64,000 nt of DNA from Paracoccus saliphilus (GCF_028553805.1 NZ_CP067140.1:1674001-1738000), one strand, 5' to 3'. Counted from the first letter of the stretch, positions 1-10,988 are shown. The notes: generated from the sequence alone by a model not told the origin. A program made the numbers and translations.

Positions 1-72
1 GATCCGGCACGGGCGGTCAATCTCGCCGGGATCAAGTCCGATTTCGGCCCGATCTGGTGCATGTTCACATAG
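1..72 (+). CDS. 3' end of an unidentified gene entering the window
   Basis: An open frame runs from base 1 to a TAG at 70-72 and would encode the last 23 residues of a protein ending in GPIWCMFT. It has no start in the window and is too short for a family call. It points the same way as the methyltransferase that follows about 50 bases later. It could also be chance, since 23 open codons in GC-rich DNA are not strong evidence. Confidence 0.3.
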   Translation, partial: DPARAVNLAGIKSDFGPIWCMFT

Positions 73-122
73 TTTACGTATGCTGCATATATTCTGGATA
101 CCGGGAACAGGAGCATCATATC

Positions 123-761
123 ATGAGCATGGCAAGCGACGCCCGGTTCTGGGATCGGACGTCCCGGAAATACGCCAAATCCACGATTTCGGATATGCCG
201 GGATATGAACGCACATTGGACCGGACCCGAAAGCTGTTGGGATCAGGCGGTCGGGTGCTGGAACTGGGCTGCGGGACCGGCACGACCGCGCTCCGGCTTG
301 CGGAGGCGACGCAACGCTATCTGGCCACGGATGTTTCCACCGAGATGATCAGGATCGCCGAAGAGAAACACGCGGCCAGCCCTGTTTCGCCGCTGACCTT
401 CCGCATAGCGACGGCGGATACGCTTGAGTCCGAAACCGGGCAGTTCGACGCTGTTCTGGGGTTCAACTACCTTCACCTGGTTCGCGACCTGCCGGGAACG
501 CTCCATCGAATCCATGCAATGCTCGTGCCCGGAGGTTTGTTCATTTCCAAGACGCCCTGCCTTGGGGATATGAACCCGCTGATACGGCTTGTCTTGTTGC
601 CTGTCTTGCGGGCGATCGGAAAGGCCCCTTATGTCGAGGCTTTCCGAAGCACGGAGCTGTGCGAGCTGCTTTCTAGCTCCGGTTTCGATATCGCCGCCAC
701 GGAACATCACGCAACCAAGAGCGAAGTCGGACGTCCCTATATCGTCGCGCGGAAGCGATGA
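123..761 (+). CDS. class I SAM-dependent methyltransferase
   Basis: A 212-aa soluble methyltransferase of unknown substrate. Motif I (VLELGCGTG) lies at residues 45-53, followed by an acidic strand end (YLATDVSTEM) and a DAVLGFNYLHLV motif, the usual order of a class I SAM-binding Rossmann fold. The start at 123 has a CAGGAG ribosome binding site about 9 bases upstream; an in-frame ATG at 57 would add 22 residues unlike the family. The downstream neighbour is the leader of the tyrA-like gene, about 60 bases after the stop. Nothing in the context fixes the substrate; UbiE-like or small-molecule methylation are both possible. The family call is secure, the function is not. Confidence 0.85.
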   Translation: MSMASDARFWDRTSRKYAKSTISDMPGYERTLDRTRKLLGSGGRVLELGCGTGTTALRLAEATQRYLATDVSTEMIRIAEEKHAASPVSPLTFRIATADTLESETGQFDAVLGFNYLHLVRDLPGTLHRIHAMLVPGGLFISKTPCLGDMNPLIRLVLLPVLRAIGKAPYVEAFRSTELCELLSSSGFDIAATEHHATKSEVGRPYIVARKR

Positions 762-786
762 GGCAGAGCAGGCTTCCTGCCGGATA

Positions 787-815
787 TTGACGATGCCTGA
801 GCCGCAACCTAGACA
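787..815 (+). promoter_or_regulatory. possible promoter for the leader peptide and tyrA-like gene
   Basis: TTGACG at 787-792 is followed after 17 bases by TAGACA at 810-815. The -35 hexamer matches 5 of 6 consensus positions, the -10 only 3 of 6. If used, transcription would begin around 821-823, at the ATGATGATG of the leader peptide, so that peptide could be translated leaderless. Readthrough from the methyltransferase gene is the alternative. Confidence 0.35.
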
Positions 816-821
816 TGGGGC

Positions 822-872
822 ATGATGATGTTCACGCAGGCCTTTCCTTCCTTCTATTATCCGCTCCCCTAG
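822..872 (+). CDS. aromatic-rich leader peptide upstream of the tyrA-like gene
   Basis: A short frame opens with three consecutive in-frame ATG codons (822, 825, 828) and ends at TAG 870-872. From the third ATG it reads MFTQAFPSFYYPLP, 14 residues with three Phe and two adjacent Tyr. A GGGG at 817-820 is 7 bases before the third ATG. It sits about 90 bases before a gene for prephenate dehydrogenase, the enzyme leading to tyrosine. Leader peptides loaded with the regulated amino acid are the hallmark of ribosome-stalling attenuation, as in enterobacterial pheL and pheM. Function is inferred from composition and position, and the frame is too short for coding statistics. Confidence 0.6.
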   Translation: MMMFTQAFPSFYYPLP

Positions 873-873
873 G

Positions 874-964
874 AGCGGCAGGCATTCGTGCGACCGCTGC
901 AACTGCCAGTGGTCGAATATGAGCATCAGTAGCGATCCTGGCCCCCTTTCTGAAAGACCAGGAT
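874..964 (+). promoter_or_regulatory. leader RNA with competing hairpins and a masked ribosome binding site
   Basis: Right after the leader-peptide stop, AGCGG (874-878) can pair with CCGCT (894-898), and GGCAG (877-881) with CTGCC (903-907). Both compete with a 9-bp stem formed by 891-899 and 907-915 (one G-U pair). A separate hairpin pairs ATCCTGG (935-941) with CCAGGAT (958-964), extended inside by CTTT/AAAG; its 3' arm contains the AGGA next to the ATG at 965. No U-run follows any stem, so control of translation seems more likely than transcription termination. The pairings are read directly; the switching mechanism is inference. Confidence 0.5.
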
Positions 965-1693
965 ATGACACGCCCCTTCATGATCATCGTTGGCTTCGGT
1001 GCATTTGGTGAATTGGTCGCAAGGATACTTGCCGATCATGCGGATATCGCGATCAATGACCCCTCGCCGAAAGCTCAGGATAAAGCCCGTGCTCTGGATA
1101 TTGCTGTCGTCGATGTCTCTGCTGTTGCTCGGGCCGATTTGATTGTCCTCGCTGTGCCGGCATCCGGTCTGGAGGATTGTCTGACCGGATTGTCCGCATT
1201 TCTGAGATCGGGACAGGTCATGATCGACACCTGTTCGATAAAGGAAGAGCCCGTTCGGCTTATGCGGGCGATATTGCCCGAAACAGTGGAGATTGTTGCG
1301 ACCCATCCCATGTTCGGCCCGCAAACTGCCAGGAACGGCATATCAGGGCTTCAGATGGTGATTTGTCCGGTGCGGGGACAGAAATGGCGTCCGTTGGCGC
1401 ATTTTCTTCGTTCTGTTCTGGGATTGCAGGTCCTGGTCACGACCCCTGAAGAGCATGATCGGCAGGCGGCCGTCACTCAGGGCCTGACGCATCTGCTTGC
1501 CCATGCGCTCGGCAATTTTGAGCATTCCCCGAAAATCAGAACCCGAAGCTTCGAGTTGCTGATGGAAGCTGTCGCGATGGTAAGCAGCGATGCTCCGGAA
1601 GTGTTCGAAGCAATCGTTCGAGGGAACAGGTACGTTCCCGAGGTCAGGAGAATCCTTTTGAACGCCCTTGAAGGGAGCAACAAGACAACCTGA
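965..1693 (+). CDS. tyrA: TyrA-like prephenate (or arogenate) dehydrogenase
   Basis: A 242-aa cytoplasmic NAD(P)-dependent dehydrogenase that should oxidatively decarboxylate prephenate or arogenate towards tyrosine. The nucleotide-binding glycines are G10, G12 and G15 in VGFGAFGE, a DTCSIKE segment follows near residue 88, and the family signature HPMFGPQ spans residues 114-120. At 242 aa it is shorter than most TyrA proteins (about 280-310), mainly in the C-terminal dimerisation region, and no ACT domain is present. The start at 965 lies inside the arm of an RBS-masking hairpin; ATG 980 is an alternative just before the first beta strand. A leader peptide rich in Phe and Tyr precedes it. 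Specificity for NAD or NADP, and prephenate versus arogenate, cannot be read here. Confidence 0.8.
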   Translation: MTRPFMIIVGFGAFGELVARILADHADIAINDPSPKAQDKARALDIAVVDVSAVARADLIVLAVPASGLEDCLTGLSAFLRSGQVMIDTCSIKEEPVRLMRAILPETVEIVATHPMFGPQTARNGISGLQMVICPVRGQKWRPLAHFLRSVLGLQVLVTTPEEHDRQAAVTQGLTHLLAHALGNFEHSPKIRTRSFELLMEAVAMVSSDAPEVFEAIVRGNRYVPEVRRILLNALEGSNKTT

Positions 1694-1840
1694 ATGAGCC
1701 GGGCAAAATACTGACAACTTTATCCATCTTCTTTCCTGAACATATCCTCGTCGCATATCGTTCCGAAGCGGGGGGCCGGTTAGGTCGCCATGCTCATGAC
1801 ATAAAAGCGACGGGTGTATTGGCGGATGGGCGATCACGCT

Positions 1841-3271
1841 ATGGGAAAGATTACGCCGGTTCTGATGGCTGGTGGCTCCGGGACGCGGCTTTGGCCGGTT
1901 TCGCGCAAGAGCTTTCCCAAGCAGTTCACGCCGCTTTTGGACAATGGGTCCTTGTTCCAGGCCTCAGTCCAGCGATTATCCGGGCCGGATTACAGCGGGC
2001 TGACGGTGATGACGAACGCCGATTTCCGCTTTATCGTGGCAGAGCAGCTTGAACAGATCGGGGTGAATTCGGCCACCGTGATGATCGAACCGGTCAGCCG
2101 CAACACCGCGCCCGCGATTCTCGCTGCCACATTGGCGGTCGTGGATCGCGACCCCGAGGGGCTGGTGATTGTCGCGCCATCCGATCACGTGATTCCCGAT
2201 GCCGAGGCTTTCACCCGAGCGGTCAGGGAGGGGGCAAGACTTGCGCGGGAGGGCCGAATTGTCGTCTTTGGCATCCCGCCCGACCGGCCCGAAACCGGCT
2301 ATGGATATCTCGAATTGGCCGAAACGGGCGACGGTCCACAGCCCTTGCAGCGTTTCGTCGAAAAACCCGCCCCCGAACAGGCAGAACAGATGTGCGCCGA
2401 TGGCCGGCATCTCTGGAACGCGGGAATTTTTCTCTTTCGTGCCAAGGATATGATCGAGGCGTTTCGTATCCATGCGCCGGAATATCTGGTGCCCGTTCAG
2501 GCCGCGCTGGATCATGGGCAGACTGACCTGGGATTCCTGCGGCTCGCATCTGCCCCGTGGGAGGGGTTGCCTGATCAGTCGATCGACTACGCCGTGATGG
2601 AAAAAGCCCGTAACCTGTCCGTTCTGCGCCTAGGTTGTCACTGGGCCGATCTGGGCGGTTGGGACGCGGTATGGCGCGAGGATTTACGCCATACCCCGGA
2701 CGAGAATGGCGTGGTGGCCGATTCGAACTCGACCGCGATCGATTGCCGGAACCTGCTGCTGCGCTCGGATGGCGACATCCAGGTCGTGGGAATCGGGTTG
2801 AACGACATGATGGTCGTGGCGACGAGCGATGCGGTCCTCGTGGCGGGGATGGATCGGGCGCAGGAGGTGCGGCGGGCGGTCGGTGCATTAAGTGCCGGGA
2901 ACCGGAAGCAGGCGACCGCCTTTCCCCGCGATCATCGCCCTTGGGGCTGGTTCGAGACATTGGCGCTTGCCGATCGTTTTCAAGTCAAGCGGATCGTCGT
3001 CAAGCCCGGTGCCTCCCTGTCGCTGCAGCGGCATATGCACCGTTCGGAACATTGGATCGTCGTATCGGGCACGGCCCGGGTGACGATAGACGATATCAGG
3101 ACATTGGTGACCGAGAACCAGTCGATCTACGTGCCGCTCGGCGCAGCCCATCGTCTGGAAAATCCGGGCAAATTGCCGGTCATTCTGGTCGAGGTTCAGA
3201 CCGGCTCTTATCTCTGTGAGGATGATATCACCCGCTACGCGGATCTGTATGCCCGCGACAATCCGGCATGA
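1841..3271 (+). CDS. manC: mannose-1-phosphate guanylyltransferase / mannose-6-phosphate isomerase
   Basis: A 476-aa bifunctional enzyme of the AlgA/ManC type, making GDP-mannose for surface polysaccharide and interconverting mannose-6-P and fructose-6-P. The N-terminal nucleotidyltransferase carries the pyrophosphorylase signature AGGSGTRLWP at residues 10-19 and KSFPKQF after it; the FVEKP motif comes near residue 175. The C-terminal cupin (about 360-470) has the type II isomerase motif around SLQRHMHRSEHW with metal-binding histidines and glutamate. Length matches the family. ATG 1826 and GTG 1814 are in-frame alternatives adding 5 or 9 residues. No glycosyltransferase lies beside it; the only other polysaccharide-type gene is the FkbM remnant at 12.3 kb. 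Confidence 0.93.
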   Translation: MGKITPVLMAGGSGTRLWPVSRKSFPKQFTPLLDNGSLFQASVQRLSGPDYSGLTVMTNADFRFIVAEQLEQIGVNSATVMIEPVSRNTAPAILAATLAVVDRDPEGLVIVAPSDHVIPDAEAFTRAVREGARLAREGRIVVFGIPPDRPETGYGYLELAETGDGPQPLQRFVEKPAPEQAEQMCADGRHLWNAGIFLFRAKDMIEAFRIHAPEYLVPVQAALDHGQTDLGFLRLASAPWEGLPDQSIDYAVMEKARNLSVLRLGCHWADLGGWDAVWREDLRHTPDENGVVADSNSTAIDCRNLLLRSDGDIQVVGIGLNDMMVVATSDAVLVAGMDRAQEVRRAVGALSAGNRKQATAFPRDHRPWGWFETLALADRFQVKRIVVKPGASLSLQRHMHRSEHWIVVSGTARVTIDDIRTLVTENQSIYVPLGAAHRLENPGKLPVILVEVQTGSYLCEDDITRYADLYARDNPA

Positions 3272-3437
3272 GGCAAATACATCTCCCGGAACAGTGGGCT
3301 AGGGTCGTCCGGTGCCGCTAGGACAGGGGCAGTCAATAGAGCGTGATTAATCGCCCGTGTCTCAATCCGCCATCGTTGTGTCGCAAATTGTCCGCACGGA
3401 TTCGCCGCCGAGGTTAGTTTAGCAAGACAGGCGGCCA

Positions 3438-3450
3438 TATCGCAGCGATA
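3438..3450. promoter_or_regulatory. perfect 6-1-6 palindrome upstream of gbcA
   Basis: TATCGC and GCGATA flank a single central A, about 60 bases before the ATG of the Rieske oxygenase gene. Its size and place suit a regulator operator, but no regulator gene is adjacent and I know of no matching named motif, so this is only a candidate. Confidence 0.3.
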
Positions 3451-3509
3451 GGACGGCCCGTGACATGTCAAAGAGCGCTGAGAGCGCAAGATGGAACCAC
3501 AGGTGCGCG

Positions 3510-4742
3510 ATGACCACAGTCCCTTCCACCGCCGAACTGATCGCGGCGCGTCAGCCCGGTTTTTCTTTGCCGCGCGACCTCTATTGCGGTCAGCAGGCGC
3601 TTCAGGACGATCTGGAACAGATCTGGTACCGTGAATGGCTGTTCGCCGTCCCGGCCTGCGAGATTCCCAAGACCGGGAACTACGCCACGCTGAATGTCGG
3701 GCAATATCCGGTGATTGTCATTCGCGGGGCCGATGGCCGAATTCGCGCCTTTCATAATGTCTGCCGTCATCGCGGCCAGCGGCTTTGCCCCAAGAGTTCG
3801 GGCAGCAATCCCAAGCTGGTCTGCCCCTATCATCAATGGACTTATGATCTGGACGGCAAGCTGGTCTATGCCCGCGATATGGGTGAGGGCTTCGATGCGT
3901 CCAAATACGGACTGAAACCGGTCCATTGCGTCGATATCGGCGGCATGGTCTTCATTTGCATCGCCAAGGTTCCCCCGGCGGTCAATGATCTCGCCAAGAA
4001 CTTGATGACCTATCTTGCTCCCAGTGCGCTCGCGGATGCGAAAGTCGCCTTCAGCTCGACCATTGTCGAAAAGGGCAATTGGAAGCTGGTGATGGAAAAC
4101 AACCGTGAATGCTATCATTGCGGCGGATCGCACCCTTCGTTGTGCCGGACCTATTCCGACGATCCCGAGATGACCGTGATGGAGGGCCCGAATTCCGCCA
4201 GCAACGAGATTCTTCAGCATTGGGAGCGCTGCGACGCTGCCGGTTTGCCGGCCCGTTTCGTGAACGCTCCGGATATGCAGTGGCGCATGGCGCGGGTGCC
4301 GCTGATGGATCACGCCGAAAGCTTTACCATGTCGGGAAAGGCCGCCGTGTCGCGGCGCATGGGCTCCATCCCCTGGAACGATGCCGGGGCGATGATGTTC
4401 TATCACTTCCCCACGAGCTGGAACCATTTCCTGCCCGATCATGCCATCGTGTTCCGCATCCTGCCGATCAGCCCGACCGAGACCGAGGTGACGACGAAAT
4501 GGCTGGTTCACAAGGACGCGGTCGAGGGCAAGGATTACGACCTGGCCAAGCTGACCGAGGTGTGGCTGGCCACCAATGACGAGGATCGCCGCGTGGTCGA
4601 GGAAAACCAGGCCGGCATTCTCAGCCCTGCATATGAGCCCGGCCCCTATTCGCCGCGGCAGGAAATGGGCGTGCTGCATCTGGTCGATTGGTATTGTGGC
4701 GTGATGTCCAGCCGTTTGGGGCTACAAACGGCAGCGGAGTAA
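3510..4742 (+). CDS. gbcA: Rieske-type aromatic-ring-hydroxylating oxygenase, glycine betaine demethylase-like (GbcA)
   Basis: A 410-aa oxygenase alpha subunit. The Rieske cluster ligands are C85-x-H87 and C105-x2-H108; the mononuclear iron site follows with H203 and H208 in ENNRECYHCGGSHP. The segment VEKGNWKLVMEN and overall spacing resemble GbcA, which converts glycine betaine to dimethylglycine and formaldehyde. The gene for a matching reductase follows 3 bases after its stop, so the pair forms a two-component oxygenase. ATG 3510 was chosen because the protein then opens like its relatives; ATG 3465 would add 15 unconserved residues. Stachydrine or carnitine oxygenases share this fold, so the substrate is inferred. 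No dmg, sox or formaldehyde genes are in the window. Confidence 0.85.
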   Translation: MTTVPSTAELIAARQPGFSLPRDLYCGQQALQDDLEQIWYREWLFAVPACEIPKTGNYATLNVGQYPVIVIRGADGRIRAFHNVCRHRGQRLCPKSSGSNPKLVCPYHQWTYDLDGKLVYARDMGEGFDASKYGLKPVHCVDIGGMVFICIAKVPPAVNDLAKNLMTYLAPSALADAKVAFSSTIVEKGNWKLVMENNRECYHCGGSHPSLCRTYSDDPEMTVMEGPNSASNEILQHWERCDAAGLPARFVNAPDMQWRMARVPLMDHAESFTMSGKAAVSRRMGSIPWNDAGAMMFYHFPTSWNHFLPDHAIVFRILPISPTETEVTTKWLVHKDAVEGKDYDLAKLTEVWLATNDEDRRVVEENQAGILSPAYEPGPYSPRQEMGVLHLVDWYCGVMSSRLGLQTAAE

Positions 4743-4745
4743 GTG

Positions 4746-5822
4746 ATGGGAAAGCAGCGCATAAACTGGTCGGGTGAGCCATGGGACGATTCCGAATGGC
4801 TGGAATTCACCCAGATGATCCCCGAAACGGTGGATACGACCACCTTCACCTTTCGCGCGTCGTCCGGTGCCTGGTTCGACTATCAACCGGGCCAGTTCAT
4901 CACGCTGGATTTGCCGGTGCCGGGTGGGAATGTGCAGCGCACCTATACGCTGTCATCCTCGCCCTCGCGGCCGATGCATATCTCGATCACCGCAAAGGCG
5001 CAGCCGGATTCGGTCGGTACGCGCTGGATGATGGACAATCTCAGGCCGGGAATGAAGATCAAGGCCTGGGGGCCGTCGGGTATCTTCAGCCTGCAGCGTA
5101 ACCCGGCAAAGAAATACCTGTTCATCTCGGCCGGTTCGGGCATCACGCCGATGATGTCGATGACCACCTGGCTATGGGATAGCGGGCAAAAACCGGATGT
5201 CGTTTTCGTCCATGCCGCGCGCCGTCCCTCGGATGTGCTGTTCAATGAACAGTTGCACCACATGGCGAACCGGGAATCGGGCCTGCAGTTGCATATCACC
5301 GTCGAGGAACATGACGAATTCCGGTCCTGGCATGGATATCGCGGACGGATGAGTCAGCTCATGCTGGGCCTGATGGCTCCCGACTATCTTGAGCGAGAGG
5401 TGTTCTGCTGCGGCCCCGAGCCCTTCATGCAGGCCGTGCGGGATATCCTGATCTCGCTCGGCTATGACATGGACCACTACCATCAGGAGAGCTTTGGCGC
5501 CCCGGTCGAGACCGAGGCACAGGCCCCGGACCTGGATGATGTCGTCCCCGACGAGGAAGTCAGGGCAGAGCTGGTCTTTGCCGCGTCAGGCATCAGTGCG
5601 CGCTGCCACGAGACCGACACCGTGCTGACGATCGCCAAGGCCAATGGGCTGAATATCCCCTCGGGCTGTACCTTCGGTCTCTGCGGGACCTGCAAGACCC
5701 GCAAGCTGGAGGGCGAGGTGCATATGGTCCATAATGGCGGCATCTCGGATGAGGATATCGAAGAGGGATATATCCTCGCCTGCTGCTCGAACCCTATCGG
5801 CAAGGTGGTGGTGGATATTTAG
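4746..5822 (+). CDS. gbcB: FAD/2Fe-2S oxidoreductase partner, GbcB-like
   Basis: A 358-aa reductase passing electrons from NAD(P)H to the Rieske oxygenase. It has an N-terminal FAD-binding domain with RTYTLSSSP at about 65-73, a nucleotide-binding domain with SAGSGITPMMSM and CCGPEPF, and a C-terminal plant-type 2Fe-2S domain with cysteines at 308, 313, 316 and 346 or 347 (C-x4-C-x2-C-x29-C). This order matches GbcB and related hybrid reductases. A GGAG overlapping the gbcA stop lies 6 bases before ATG 4746; a GTG one codon earlier is the alternative. Co-transcription with gbcA is almost certain from the 3-base gap. Confidence 0.87.
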   Translation: MGKQRINWSGEPWDDSEWLEFTQMIPETVDTTTFTFRASSGAWFDYQPGQFITLDLPVPGGNVQRTYTLSSSPSRPMHISITAKAQPDSVGTRWMMDNLRPGMKIKAWGPSGIFSLQRNPAKKYLFISAGSGITPMMSMTTWLWDSGQKPDVVFVHAARRPSDVLFNEQLHHMANRESGLQLHITVEEHDEFRSWHGYRGRMSQLMLGLMAPDYLEREVFCCGPEPFMQAVRDILISLGYDMDHYHQESFGAPVETEAQAPDLDDVVPDEEVRAELVFAASGISARCHETDTVLTIAKANGLNIPSGCTFGLCGTCKTRKLEGEVHMVHNGGISDEDIEEGYILACCSNPIGKVVVDI

Positions 5823-5883
5823 ACCGTGGCTCTGCCCGTCGCCGGCCGGTTCTCGAACCAGTGGCGCACCATCCGGCAACCCC

Positions 5884-5908
5884 GAGGTGCTTGAACAAAG
5901 AAGAAGGG
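5884..5908 (+). repeat. dispersed intergenic GAAGAAG element, copy A
   Basis: A degenerate copy of the tail of an element found five times between genes here. It has a TGCTTGAACAAAGAAGAAGG core between the convergent gbcB and metH genes, and lacks the GC hairpin seen in copies C, D and E. Confidence 0.5.
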
Positions 5909-5927
5909 AGGAGGGGGCGGAGGCCGA

Positions 5928-8631
<2,704 letters not shown>

Positions 8632-8639
<8 letters not shown>

Positions 8640-9675
8640 ATTCGGGAACCTTTCGCGGGCTGAATTCCGCCACGGCCTCGGCGATGGCGGTAATATGTTC
8701 GGGTGTGGTGCCACAGCAGCCGCCGACAACATTCACCAGCCCCTCGCGGGCGAATTCGGCCACCTGTTCGGCGGTGTCCTGCGGGCCTTCGTCATATTGG
8801 CCGAAGGCGTTGGGCAGGCCGGCATTGGGATAGGCGCAGATCAGCGTGTCGGCCACCCCGGACATCTCGGCCAGGTGCGGGCGCATGGCGGCGGCGCCAA
8901 GCGCGCAGTTCAGCCCCACCGTCCAGGGCCGCGCATGGCTGACGGAATGCCAGAAGGCCGTCGGCGTCTGCCCCGACAGGGTACGCCCCGAGGCATCGGT
9001 AATCGTGCCCGAGATCATCAGCGGCAGAGCCTGGCCATGCGCCTCCATCGCCTGAAGACAGGCGAAGATGGCGGCCTTGGCGTTCAGCGTGTCGAAGATC
9101 GTTTCGATCAGCAGGATATCCGCACCGCCTTCGATCAATCCCGTTGCCTGTTGCAGATAGGCTGCGCGCAATTCGTCGAAGGTCACCGCACGATAGCCCG
9201 GATCATTCACGTCCGGGCTGATCGAGGCGGTCCGGTTGGTCGGCCCCAGTGCCCCGGCGACGAAACGGGGCTTGCCGTCCTCGGCGGTGGCGCGATCCAA
9301 TGCCCTGCGCACGACGCGCGCGCCCTCGGCATTCAGATCGTGCACAGCGCCTTGCAGCCCGTAATCGGCCTGCGCGATGGTTGTCGATGAGAATGTGTTC
9401 GTCTCGACGATATCGGCGCCCGCCTTGGCATAGCGGTAATGGATGTCCTCGACCGCTTCGGGTTGGGTCAGGATCAGCAGGTCGTTATTGCCCTTTTGCG
9501 GATGTTCGGAATGATGGCGGCAGACATGGCCCGAGGCGCGGCCGGTATAGTCGTCCTCATCCAGTCCCAATGCCTGGATCTGGGTGCCCATTGCGCCGTC
9601 GAGGATCAGGATGCGCTCGGCGGCGGCGCTGTTCAGCGCCTTGAATACGGGGGAGGGGGGCAGTCTGCCGGTCAT
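8632..9675 (-). CDS. metH: homocysteine S-methyltransferase subunit of split methionine synthase
   Basis: A 347-aa protein equal to the N-terminal module of MetH. It begins with [13 protein letters not shown] and carries the zinc cysteines in GLNCALGA and in [10 protein letters not shown] near the C-terminus, which bind homocysteine thiolate. It ends at [11 protein letters not shown], exactly where the linker to the pterin domain begins in one-piece MetH. ATG 9675 has AAGGTG a few bases upstream; an upstream in-frame ATG would add 18 residues. It is the first gene of a two-gene operon, and the 8-base overlap suggests coupled translation. Divergence from BHMT-type enzymes is clear from the neighbour. 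Confidence 0.93.
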
Positions 9676-9733
9676 GGTCGTCACCTTCGTCAGGAAGCCC
9701 GCAACATAAGCAGTGTTTGCAGTGGCCACAAAT

Positions 9734-9757
9734 TCATAATTCTCTACAAGATTATGA
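9734..9757. promoter_or_regulatory. inverted repeat upstream of split metH
   Basis: TCATAAT at 9734-9740 and ATTATGA at 9751-9757 form 7-bp arms around a 10-base spacer, in AT-rich DNA 59 bases before the metH start and just past the dgt stop. It is a candidate operator or promoter element for metH; the regulator is unknown. Confidence 0.35.
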
Positions 9758-9803
9758 GCGGTGCTGATAATTCATTAAGAACTCCAACGCCGATAAAAGA
9801 TTC

Positions 9804-10988
9804 TTACTCCGGAAACAGGCGCTGATGCTCGGCGATGGCGTAGCGATCGGTCATGCCCGCCACATAGTCGAGCACAAGCCGCGCGCGTTCGGTCTCGCTC
9901 TCCGCCTGTTCGGCGCTGCGCCGCCAACCCTCTGGCATCTGCGCTGGATCGTTCATGAAAAGCGGGAACATATCGTTGACGATCTTGGTGACGCGGTGGC
10001 GTTCATCGACGACCGAAGGGGCGCGATACATGCGCTGGAACAGGAAGGATTTGATCGCCTTGATATTCTGATACAGCGGCTTGGAGAAGCGGATGATCGG
10101 CCCTTCCATGTCGCGGATTTCCTGCGCCGATTGCGGCTGCAACCCGGCCAGACGGTTTTCGGCCACTGCAATCACATCCTCGACCATGACGCCAAAGACC
10201 CGCCGCAGTGCCTCGTGCCGCCGCCGCATCCGGTCGAGACCGGGATGGAGACGATCCACCTCGGCAAAGGCTGGGCCGATCACCGGCAGTTCCGCCAGTT
10301 CTTCTTCGGTGAACAGTTCGGCGCGCAGCCCGTCATGCAGGTCATGGTGATTATAGGCGACGTCATCGGCCACCGCCGCGACCTGCGCCTCGGCACTCGC
10401 ATTGGTGTGCAGTTCGAGATCCCACGCCGCATCGACTTCGGCCAGGGCATAGGGCAACGGCGCGCTGACCGGATCGCCTGTCGCGTTCTTTTCCAGAACC
10501 GGTCCGTTATGCTTGGCGATCCCCTCCAGCGTTTCCCATGTCAGGTTGAGCCCGTCGAAATCGGCATAATGCCGCTCTAGCCGGGTTACGATTCGCAGCG
10601 CCTGCGCGTTGTGATCGAAGCCGCCATATGGGGCCATCAGCGCCGACAGCGCATCCTCGCCGGTATGGCCGAAGGGGGGATGGCCAAGGTCATGGGCCAG
10701 CGCCACCGCCTCGGCCAGATCGGTGTTCAGGTCCAGTACCCCGGCGATGGTGCGGGCGACCTGGGCGACCTCGATGGTGTGGGTCAGGCGGGTGCGGTAA
10801 TAATCACCGCGATATTCCTCTCCGTCATGCTCGACGAAAACCTGCGTCTTGTGCTTCAATCGCCGGAAGGCCGACGAGTGGATGATCCGATCCCGGTCCC
10901 GTTGCCAGGGCGAGCGGAAGGTGGACATCCGTTCGGGCCAGAGGCGGCCACGGCTGTCGTCGGGTTGGCAGGCATAGGGCGCAGTCAT
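9804..10988 (-). CDS. dgt: deoxyguanosinetriphosphate triphosphohydrolase-like protein
   Basis: A 394-aa HD-domain enzyme expected to hydrolyse dNTPs to deoxynucleoside and triphosphate. The metal-binding His of the first motif is in FRRLKHKTQVF, and the HD pair is in AHDLGHPPFGHTGED. Length and order fit the shorter Dgt-like subfamily. The frame stays open upstream to about 11633, but that extension is antisense to the ErpA-like and xthA genes; ATG 10988 has AAGGATGG just before it and matches the family N-terminus. It diverges from the ErpA-like gene with about 70 bases between starts. Confidence 0.92.
   Translation of the reverse strand: MTAPYACQPDDSRGRLWPERMSTFRSPWQRDRDRIIHSSAFRRLKHKTQVFVEHDGEEYRGDYYRTRLTHTIEVAQVARTIAGVLDLNTDLAEAVALAHDLGHPPFGHTGEDALSALMAPYGGFDHNAQALRIVTRLERHYADFDGLNLTWETLEGIAKHNGPVLEKNATGDPVSAPLPYALAEVDAAWDLELHTNASAEAQVAAVADDVAYNHHDLHDGLRAELFTEEELAELPVIGPAFAEVDRLHPGLDRMRRRHEALRRVFGVMVEDVIAVAENRLAGLQPQSAQEIRDMEGPIIRFSKPLYQNIKAIKSFLFQRMYRAPSVVDERHRVTKIVNDMFPLFMNDPAQMPEGWRRSAEQAESETERARLVLDYVAGMTDRYAIAEHQRLFPE

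Noticed and set aside
9676..9803. Cobalamin or SAM riboswitch upstream of metH
   Set aside because: The gap is only 128 bases and shows no B12-box or SAM-type conserved core; only a simple inverted repeat is present.
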